Assembly (NCBI GenBank): GCA_024743255.1
Contig: JANSWY010000034.1
Location: 1 to 45,677, forward strand
Reading direction: 5' to 3'
DNA from: a bacterium
GTDB lineage: Bacteria; Bacteroidota; Bacteroidia; Cytophagales; Cyclobacteriaceae
Length of the DNA: 45,677 bases
A model generated the notes under the pieces. That model was not told the DNA's origin and ran no database searches. It saw only the letters and a list, made by a program, of their open reading frames with translations. Positions within the stretch are counted from its first letter, which is position 1; the number at the start of each line of letters is the position of its first letter. This document shows, piece by piece, positions 36,673 through 44,700 of the stretch. The position numbers and the translations under genes were made by a program.

Positions 36673-37776
36673 ATGCCAGTTTACATTAATCATATAGGAA
36701 CCGCTGTTCCAAACTATCAACTCACTCAGGAAGAAGCTGCAGAATTTATGACAGAAGCTCTGCAGATGGAGGGCCGGGATAAAAAAAAGCTAAAATACCT
36801 ATACAGGCAGACAGGTATCACTTCCAGAGCTAGTGTTATTGAAGATTATGGTAAGGAGGTTAGTGATTTCGAATTTTTCCCAAAGAATAAAACCCTTTCC
36901 CCAATGCCTACTGTTGGAGAAAGAATGCGGTTGTATGAAAAATATGCCCTTGGTCTTTGTGTGAAAGCTATTGAAAATACCGTTCCAAAGAACTTCGACT
37001 TCAAGAAAATCACCCATTTAATTACTGTGAGTTGTACAGGGATGTATGCTCCAGGAATAGACGTAGAACTAGTCGTAAAACTCGGTATGAATACCAGCGT
37101 CAAACGTACTGCAATTAATTTTATGGGTTGCTATGGAGCGTTTAATGCCATAAAGACAGCTCAGCAAATATGCTCAGCCCAGGAAGATGCTAATGTCTTA
37201 ATAGTGGCTGTAGAACTTTGCACTATACACTTTCAAGGAAATGAAACCGAAGATAATTTGCTCACTAATGCACTGTTTGCAGATGGTGCCGCTGCGGTCG
37301 TTGTTACTAATTCAGAGAATGGAAATCCAGCATTGACACTTGAAAACTTCTACAGCGACCTGGTATATCAGGGTAAAGATGAAATGGTCTGGAAAATAAA
37401 TGATTTTGGTTTCGAAATGAGATTAACATCTCTGGTGCCCGAATACATAAAATCCGGCATCAAGGAACTAACTGATAATTTGTTAGAATTCATGTCTCTC
37501 AAAGTTTCGGACATTGATTTCTTTGCGATTCACCCTGGAGGAAAAAGAATTCTGGAAGTAATTGAGGAAGTATTTTCACTCAGTAAGAATGATAATCGTT
37601 TTGCTTATGATGTTTTGACAAAATATGGCAATATGTCTTCTCCAACAGTACTTTTTGTTCTTAAGCAAATTCTGGATAGCGTATCGGAAGAAGATCATGA
37701 TAAATCGATTTTAAGCTTTGCGTTTGGGCCTGGTCTAACTTTGGAGAGTATGTTATTAAAAACCCATTGCAAGTAA
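36673..37776 (+). CDS. Type III polyketide synthase
   Basis: A 367-residue chalcone/stilbene-synthase-superfamily enzyme. The catalytic triad is intact: C153 in MGCYGAF, H287 in FAIHPGGKR, and N320 in YGNMSSP. Near the N-terminus RQTGITSRAS and PTVGERMRLYEKYA fit bacterial alkylresorcinol/alkylpyrone-type enzymes, which extend an acyl starter with malonyl-CoA and cyclise it. I choose the ATG at 36673; a TTG seven codons earlier would add residues the family lacks. The stop TAA shares its last base with the methyltransferase ATG (TAATG), so the two are coupled. The starter and product are unknown. Confidence 0.9.
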   Translation: MPVYINHIGTAVPNYQLTQEEAAEFMTEALQMEGRDKKKLKYLYRQTGITSRASVIEDYGKEVSDFEFFPKNKTLSPMPTVGERMRLYEKYALGLCVKAIENTVPKNFDFKKITHLITVSCTGMYAPGIDVELVVKLGMNTSVKRTAINFMGCYGAFNAIKTAQQICSAQEDANVLIVAVELCTIHFQGNETEDNLLTNALFADGAAAVVVTNSENGNPALTLENFYSDLVYQGKDEMVWKINDFGFEMRLTSLVPEYIKSGIKELTDNLLEFMSLKVSDIDFFAIHPGGKRILEVIEEVFSLSKNDNRFAYDVLTKYGNMSSPTVLFVLKQILDSVSEEDHDKSILSFAFGPGLTLESMLLKTHCK

Positions 37777-38492
37777 TGCTTAAGTTCAGGTCTACCCAAC
37801 CCGAACTAATGGATGACCTGGATGCATCTGGGCCAGTGATAAATCAAACACTTCGTGAATTAGATACTATCAATCGGTTTCTGGGAGGAAACAGGTTGAG
37901 TATTCAGGGCCTTCAAAAAATTGTGAAGGGTCATGAAGATATGGAAATTGTGGTAGCTGATTTGGGATGTGGCGGTGGCGAGATGATGAAACTAATGGCA
38001 GACTGGGGAAAGAAAAATGGGTATACACTGAAGTTTATTGGTATCGACGCAAATGAACATATAATCGAATATGCCAAATCTCATTGCTCGGAATATCCTG
38101 AAATTTCCTTCATGCCCCTAAACATCTTCAGCAAGGAGTTTAATGAGATAAAATTTGATATCATCCATTCCAGCTTGTTCACTCACCACTTTACAGATGA
38201 AGAACTAATAGAGTTGTTTTCAAAATTTAAACAGCAAGCAAGATTAGGAATAATAATGAATGATCTCCACAGACATTGGTTTGCTTACTTTTCAATCAAG
38301 ATCATCACCTATCTTTTTTCAAAGTCCAAAATGGTAAGAAATGATGCTTGTTTGTCAGTTGCAAGAGCATTTAAGAAATCGGAGCTCAGTAAAATATTAA
38401 ATAAGGCCGGGCTAGAACAATTTAGTTTGAATTGGAAATGGGCATTCCGTTGGAAAATGGTCTACATATCACCAGCTCCTTTTAATCTTTGA
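37776..38492 (+). CDS. SAM-dependent methyltransferase coupled to the polyketide synthase
   Basis: A 238-residue class I methyltransferase. Motif I is VADLGCGGGEMMK, followed by FIGIDANEHIIEYA (motif II region) and FDIIHSSLFTHHF (motif III-IV). The C-terminal half, with NDLHRHWFAYFSIKI and DACLSVARAFKKSEL, looks like the methyltransferases paired with type III polyketide synthases in other bacteria. O- or C-methylation of the polyketide ring is the simplest role. The start is the ATG embedded in the synthase stop (TAATG). Its 3' end overlaps the convergent nitroreductase gene by 11 bases. Confidence 0.85.
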   Translation: MLKFRSTQPELMDDLDASGPVINQTLRELDTINRFLGGNRLSIQGLQKIVKGHEDMEIVVADLGCGGGEMMKLMADWGKKNGYTLKFIGIDANEHIIEYAKSHCSEYPEISFMPLNIFSKEFNEIKFDIIHSSLFTHHFTDEELIELFSKFKQQARLGIIMNDLHRHWFAYFSIKIITYLFSKSKMVRNDACLSVARAFKKSELSKILNKAGLEQFSLNWKWAFRWKMVYISPAPFNL

Positions 38493-39072
38493 CGTATTTG
38501 ACTTTATCGGCGATCGGCTTTCTCCTTCCTTCGGGCCATTTTTTTGGCATCCCAAGATATAAAAACCCCAAAAACTTATCTTCAGGTTTCAATCCGAAAA
38601 AAGGCTTAGCCTCCTCATAAAAAGTGACTCCCCCGGTTCCCCAATAACATCCAACACCATATGCAGATGCCGTAAGTAGCATATTTTGAACCGCACAAGA
38701 AACAGCTGCAATCTCCTCCATTTCAGGTACTGATTCTTTTGGGTCCCTTGCCATACCAATTCCTATGATGTGGGAGCACAATAGAGGTTTATTCTTCAAT
38801 TTTTCGAATTTAGACTCATCGTATGTGCCCGACTCTTTAGATTTTTTCTGATAGAGCTCTGATTGAAAATTCGCTAGAGTTTTTATCCCTTCACCAGAAA
38901 ATACCACAAACCTCCAGGGTTCTGTCAACCTATGGGTAGGTGCCCAGTTTGCATTCTCCAACATTTCCTTGACGATGTTCGCTGGAACTTTCTCACCAGT
39001 ATACATCGCAGGATAAATTGATCTTCTGTTTCGAATGAATTCGCTGATAGATTGTGGAGTAAGATTTGCCAT
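38482..39072 (-). CDS. Nitroreductase-family protein (YdjA-like)
   Basis: A 196-residue FMN-dependent nitroreductase-fold protein. The N-terminal RNRRSIYPAMYTGEKVP and ANWAPTHRLTEPWRFVVF are FMN-binding signatures; AVQNMLLTASAYGVGCYWGTG is the middle helix and active-site strand. The short form without extra insertions is like YdjA, and such enzymes reduce nitro groups, quinones or enones with NAD(P)H. It might act on the quinone or polyketide from the neighbouring locus, but its orientation and separate promoter make that only a possibility. Confidence 0.88.
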   Translation of the reverse strand: MANLTPQSISEFIRNRRSIYPAMYTGEKVPANIVKEMLENANWAPTHRLTEPWRFVVFSGEGIKTLANFQSELYQKKSKESGTYDESKFEKLKNKPLLCSHIIGIGMARDPKESVPEMEEIAAVSCAVQNMLLTASAYGVGCYWGTGGVTFYEEAKPFFGLKPEDKFLGFLYLGMPKKWPEGRRKPIADKVKYVKD

Positions 39073-39076
39073 GACC

Positions 39077-39084
39077 CAAAAATA
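39077..39084 (-). promoter_or_regulatory. -7 element TATTTTTG directly before the nitroreductase
   Basis: An exact TAnnTTTG on the minus strand ends four bases before the ATG, implying a leaderless or near-leaderless mRNA. It coincides with the U-run of the terminator at 39087-39116, so the match may be due to the T-run. Confidence 0.3.
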
Positions 39085-39086
39085 GA

Positions 39087-39116
39087 AGAAGGCTAGGATT
39101 AATACCCTAACCTTCT
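39087..39116 (-). terminator. Intrinsic terminator after the second surface-protein operon
   Basis: On the minus strand an 11-bp stem (AGAAGGTTAGG-type arm with CCTAGCCTTCT, one G-U pair) and an 8-base loop are followed by TCTATTTTTGGG. It lies 26 bases past the stop of the 851-residue T9SS gene and just before the nitroreductase ATG. Confidence 0.8.
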
Positions 39117-39141
39117 CAATTATTAATCTAAGTTATGATCT

Positions 39142-41697
39142 TTATCGCCGCTTAATTGTGAGTTTTCCAACTCGATAAAGCATGTTATTATATTCTGGCA
39201 CAGTAATTTTCACAAAGTACATTCCTTCAACAAGGTTAGCAACATCCAATTCCAGACGTCCATTGCTGATGGTATAACCTTTGATATTTTTTCTAAGCAT
39301 TGAAACTCCTCTCATATCCAATATCTCCAGGTCAATTTCATAGTCCCTTCTAGCAGAGATATCCACGTATATTCTGTCAACAGCAGGATTTGGATAAATA
39401 TTTAATGCATCAATGTAATCATATGGAACACCCGTCTCTTTCAGGAGCTCTACCTGAATACCATCTTCTGTTACTATCGCAGAAATTGAAATAGAGTTCT
39501 GGTCAAGGTCAAGTCCTAGTTCGAATTCTACAAATGTTGTGGTATCCATTGGAACACCAGGGTATTCAATAAATATTCTGTAGGTTCCTGGAGGTAAATT
39601 TTCAATAGTAAACTCTCCATTGTCATCAGTTTGAGTATAAGCAATAATCTCAAATCCGTCATCATCTGCTTCAGGTCTTGAATCTGGTGGTCTTCTCTTT
39701 AGTAAAACACCGGCTCTTTTTACCCTTCTTCCTGCTTCTAGTCTTCCTCCTTCTTCGGTAATATCTTCTTCAACAAATCCGTCAAATAATCCATTGCCAT
39801 CATCTTCAGTAAGTTCTGGTGGCGGACCAACCATTAGTATATCAACTCCAGCGGTATCCTTGTTCAATACCAGAACATCTGCTTCATCCCACTGGATCTC
39901 GTTATAGAAATAAGTCGGCAGATATTCACTTCCATCAAATGGTTCAGCAATTATTACGTAATCGCCCAGAATAATATCATCAAATATATAAGCTCCACTT
40001 GCCACTAGGGGTTGATCTACAATAGTATCATAAGATCCTGAGCCAACTTGAAGTAGTTTAATGCTTCCAGAAGTCAGGAATTGAGTATCTGAAATTAATA
40101 CTTCACCTTCTATATCTGCTTTTGCAAAAACACCTCTTGTATGGTTATAAAGCGTAAGGCCTGGTACATTTGGGTTTGTTACCTCACAATAGAAAACTCC
40201 CATGTTATCTCTTCCAATACTGCTTTCAGAATAAATAGAATCTGTAGCGCCCGCAATTGGACTTCCATCTCTTACCCATTGGTAATTATTATCTTGTCTG
40301 ACCGTTGAAACACTTAACTCAAAAGGTTGGCCAACATCAAGTTTCAGTGTAACTAATGGATCACCAATACTATCCTGAGGAATGTAGCTAAACCCGGCTC
40401 CAATAGGAATATTTGGAGCAAGGCTGTTGAATAATAACTGGTTATCTGTTACATCAAGAGCCACAAGAGTTGTTAGTGGTGTCAAATCTGGTAGATAAGT
40501 CAAATCATTATTTGCAAGATTAAGAGTTTGCAATCCTGACATTTGAATGATCTGATCCGGGACACTTCCAGTAACCTGATTATTAGATAAATTCAGAATT
40601 GTACATTCAGTAAGCTTCTTGATTTGATTACTGATTTCACCTACCAAATTATTATCGGCCAAATTGATTTGAGTAACCCTATCATTTACAACAGTGATTC
40701 CAAACCATGAGCTGATTGGGCTCGTTCCGTCCAACCAGTTATCATCATTATCCCAATTCGTCCCATCTAACAATTGATAAAAGGCAACCAGTGCGAGTGA
40801 ATCAGCAACCCTATCTTCATTTAGTTCGAGTCCTACAGCGAATATGTCGGAGTTAGATCTTGTATCACTTGTAATTGTTCCATCGGTCGCATCTCCAGTG
40901 AAAGAAATCTGACCAATACTAGTAAATTCTCCACCCACCGTATTAGCTTCAGCCACTACAGCTTTTATCATATTATCCACAATAGATTCGTTCTTTACCG
41001 CAAGTTTGACCTGTGAATCAGTGAATGTCCCTGAGGTAACTGATTTTTGCCAATAGCGCTCCTGTGAAACATCTGTTAAGCCAAAACCAGCAGTTGCAGG
41101 TGGGTTTGGCTCTATAACCTCCATATTTACCACAGGTGTACTTCCTGATACATCTATTAACTCAATTGGAGCATAAGTAGAAGCAGTACCAATTGGGAAA
41201 TATAAGTCACCGGTTCCTGTTGCGGATAGTGGTCCATTAATGTATGAAAAGTCTGAACCTCCCAATACTACCACATCTTCACGCAGCAGTAGTGTCCTTG
41301 AATCCTGAATACTCACAATTCCATCTACAAGTAGGAGGGAATCAATAACGTCTACATCAGATTCAAATATTTTTTCGCCACCTCCATCAATTACCAGCAC
41401 ATAAAAGGACTGATTATTATGTCTTACAACCTGTACGCTGGTTCCATCCAATATGAATTTTCCATCGGTTCCCAGGTAAACATTAAGATTTGTCCAATCT
41501 CCGGATACCGAGATAGTACCATCATTAAAAATAGCGCCAAGGTTTTCCGCATCTCCCTGAATGGTAACCCGTGTATCTGGAGTCACACCAATGATCTGTC
41601 CATTGTTCGTGAAGAATTGGGCATTCACACTTAAGGAGACCACCTGAACAACCAGGGTTAGCAGAAGGATTCGATATATTGACTTCATCGTTTTCAT
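39142..41697 (-). CDS. T9SS-secreted LRR/Ig surface protein
   Basis: An 851-residue secreted protein: signal peptide (1-27, ending SVNAQ); an N-terminal beta-rich region; a plant-type leucine-rich-repeat module from about residue 299 (LLDGTNWDNDDNWLDG, NNLVGEI, NLSNNQVTGSVP); an Ig-like domain (YQWVRDGSPIAG, about 440-520); a carboxypeptidase-regulatory-like domain opening with EEGGRLEAGRRVKRAGV (about 645-750); and a type A T9SS sorting domain from about 760 (LNIYPNPAVDR). The last three parts closely match those of the 1801-residue protein. It follows the S74-type gene by 22 bases on the same strand. A surface binding or adhesion role is inferred. Confidence 0.85.
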   Translation of the reverse strand: MKTMKSIYRILLLTLVVQVVSLSVNAQFFTNNGQIIGVTPDTRVTIQGDAENLGAIFNDGTISVSGDWTNLNVYLGTDGKFILDGTSVQVVRHNNQSFYVLVIDGGGEKIFESDVDVIDSLLLVDGIVSIQDSRTLLLREDVVVLGGSDFSYINGPLSATGTGDLYFPIGTASTYAPIELIDVSGSTPVVNMEVIEPNPPATAGFGLTDVSQERYWQKSVTSGTFTDSQVKLAVKNESIVDNMIKAVVAEANTVGGEFTSIGQISFTGDATDGTITSDTRSNSDIFAVGLELNEDRVADSLALVAFYQLLDGTNWDNDDNWLDGTSPISSWFGITVVNDRVTQINLADNNLVGEISNQIKKLTECTILNLSNNQVTGSVPDQIIQMSGLQTLNLANNDLTYLPDLTPLTTLVALDVTDNQLLFNSLAPNIPIGAGFSYIPQDSIGDPLVTLKLDVGQPFELSVSTVRQDNNYQWVRDGSPIAGATDSIYSESSIGRDNMGVFYCEVTNPNVPGLTLYNHTRGVFAKADIEGEVLISDTQFLTSGSIKLLQVGSGSYDTIVDQPLVASGAYIFDDIILGDYVIIAEPFDGSEYLPTYFYNEIQWDEADVLVLNKDTAGVDILMVGPPPELTEDDGNGLFDGFVEEDITEEGGRLEAGRRVKRAGVLLKRRPPDSRPEADDDGFEIIAYTQTDDNGEFTIENLPPGTYRIFIEYPGVPMDTTTFVEFELGLDLDQNSISISAIVTEDGIQVELLKETGVPYDYIDALNIYPNPAVDRIYVDISARRDYEIDLEILDMRGVSMLRKNIKGYTISNGRLELDVANLVEGMYFVKITVPEYNNMLYRVGKLTIKRR

Positions 41698-41719
41698 CTT
41701 ATCTGAATTTTGAAGTCAA

Positions 41720-44700
41720 TTACTTTTCTGAAGTTTTGTTGTCTAAACCAAGCGCTGCTTTAATGGCTGAGACGTCATTTTCAAGTTTATTAAGTTGAAC
41801 ATCTTTGCTTGCTATCTGAGACCTTAAAATCTCGATCTCATCTTTTTGCGCAAGAATAAGTGCATTTAATTCCTGAATTGCCTTAACAGTAACTGGAGCT
41901 AATCCCGCGTAGTTCACAGTGTATACATCTTTTTGCTCATCGTAGCTAACCAAGCTTGGGAATATTTCTTTCAATTCCTGAGCAACAACACCAATCTGCT
42001 TGATTTCTGAGTCATCTTGTCTTTTATAATGATATTTTGTGATATTTACTTTATTTATATCAGCTAACACAGAACCTGTGCTCTCAAAGTTTTTCTTGGC
42101 TCTTCTATCGGAAAGCTGTTCGTAAGCTCCAGTTGCGTTCAAAATTCTACCTAAAATTGTTGCCCCATTATTAGCATGGAATTCAAGGTCTGAAGAAGCA
42201 TTATTAACAAATAGACTGACATTTTCTCCTCCTCCTAGATTTTTGAGTGACAGACCTCCACTTGCAACTGCATTATCATGTGCGATATCCAATGTAAACA
42301 CCGGAGTTACCTCACTAATACCTACATTTCCAGCTGGACCTATAGTAAGATCAGTTGTCCCATTATTTCCAAAGTCCATCCTGGTATTCTCTCTGTTCAG
42401 GAAGCTAGTGGATGTTCCTCCCACAGACAATTGAAACCCATCAGTTCCTAGCGCTCCTGTTGTAGAGTTCGTAACTTTTAAGGAAGTATTAGTCGTATTG
42501 TTATGTACATGAAAATCAACAGTTGGGTCAATATTGATTCCTACGAATTTATCAAACGCCCCGCCAATAACAACAGCGTCATCTACACTCGTACTGACTC
42601 CATCCCCAATCACAACAGATCGAGCTCCTTGAGCAGAGTTACCAGCTCCTATTGCAATACCTCCAGATCCATTTGCTTGCGCTCCCTGACCTATTGCAAT
42701 ACTATTAGCATTTCCAGCTGTGGAAGCCTCACCTATTGCAATACTGTTGTTACCATTTACTTGAGCATTTGCTCCAATACCTACAGATGTAGTAACACTT
42801 GCTAAACTTGTCCCGGAAGTAGCTCCAATTATTACATTACTACCACCGGTAGTTAATGTAGTTGAAGATCCAGACCCGATAACAATGTTTGAGTTACCTG
42901 TCATAGTAGAAGCTGCGTTACGTCCAATTGCAACGTTATCGGAACCGTCATTTACGGCGGCTGCACCCATTCCAACAAAAGTATTTCTTGCTCCAGTAGT
43001 GACTGCATTACCTGCATTGTACCCTAAGAATGTATTTTGAACACCAGTAGTCAAATTGGCAGCTGTGTTTCCACCTAAAGCAGTGTTGGCGGAACCCGTA
43101 ATTCCGGCAGATAGTCCACCTGAATTATAACCTATAAAGGTGTTATTTGCCCCCTGGTTATTAATACCTGCCTGATAACCCATTAACACAGTGTTTATTG
43201 CTGTATTGCTTTGACCGGCATTATATCCAACTAAAGTAAGTCCAGTAACTGCTGCAACATTTTGACCAGCACCAGAACCAACAAATACGTTATTATTACC
43301 TGTAGTGGCATTACCAGCATTTCTACCGATAAACGTATTTTCGCCACCTGTTGCAAGAGTTCCGGCTTCTGCACCCACTGCGGTGTTACCAATACCAGAT
43401 GCATTAGTATTTAGTGCATTGTCACCAATTGCGGTATTATTAGAACCGGTAGTAATAGAAGCATTTGCTCCCGCCCCAGTTGCAACATTGTTATTTACAT
43501 TATCCACTCCAACAATTGGACTTCCACCAGATAGTATTGAACCTGATACATTAATGTCTCCTTGTACATCCACAGCATATAATGGAGCTATTCCAACTCC
43601 GAGATTACCATTAACAATATTCACATCTCCGTTTCCATCAATTTGGATTCTGTCGACAACAGAAGTCTCGCCATTTGCGGCAGTTCTAATTGTGAAATCA
43701 GCACCTTGGCTCGTTGCATGGGGTTCTGTTGCAAACACCTCGATGGATGCAGCGTCACCAAAAGCACCATTTACTCTACTTGTGAATGAAATTGTACCAA
43801 TTCTATCACCACTTAAGTTATTAACCGGTGAGGCCTCAGTACCTCTTGCTTTGATCAATGCCAATGACGATGCATCATCTGGAGTACTGCTTGAAAATGT
43901 TGCAACTCCAGCAACAGCATTTCCAGATCCCTCCTGAATCACACTAAGGTTTATTGGAAGGGATAACTGGTTTGACCCCATTGAAATATTTGCTCCATCA
44001 CTGAAAATATTTGACGAAACTAACCCTGCACCATCTCCTCTTGGAATTTCGTTGGCAGTGTTAAAGGAACCAGCACTTGTCCAAGACATAATACCTGCTC
44101 CATCAGTAGTAAGAAATTGTCCAGGTGTACCGTCAGCGTCAGGCCAAGTGTATACTCTGGTATTAGCAATATTATCTGCTGCCTTTAATCCTACAAAGTT
44201 GGTTCCGTTCACAGAAAGCTCCATCATTTGGAACTCACCTGTGTTAGTTCCTCCTGACTCGGGATTTATTCTAAATGCATTGTTCTGACCAGCATCTGGA
44301 GTGATCTGAAGTTTTACAGCAGATGTAGGTCCATTTCCAACTGATGTATTGTCATATAATACAATCGAACCATCATTTTGAATCCTAATTCTTTCACTAT
44401 CCACACCCTGACCATCAGCCGTTGTGGAGATTGATAATTGAGTACCATAATCAGTACTAAATGTATGATTAGATGTAGCAGTTGCTCTAATTGATGCAGA
44501 AGTAATGTGAGTTGAACTTCCGTCCCATACATTGAAGCCAACGCTACCTATCACATCACCTGTTTGCAATGTAGCTTCTCCTCCCTCAGTTCCTCTTGCT
44601 CTTAATATTCCTATGTTAGAACCATCAGTAGCTGTATTGGAATAGTTTGTAAGTCCCATGAATAGTGGGGAACCCTGATTGTGAACTGCAAATTTTACAC

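Noticed and set aside
43305-43937. A 210-codon plus-strand frame antisense to the fibre gene
   Set aside because: It mirrors the repetitive Gly/Asn/Thr codons of the real gene, and its Ala/Pro/Leu-rich product has no signal, motif or promoter.
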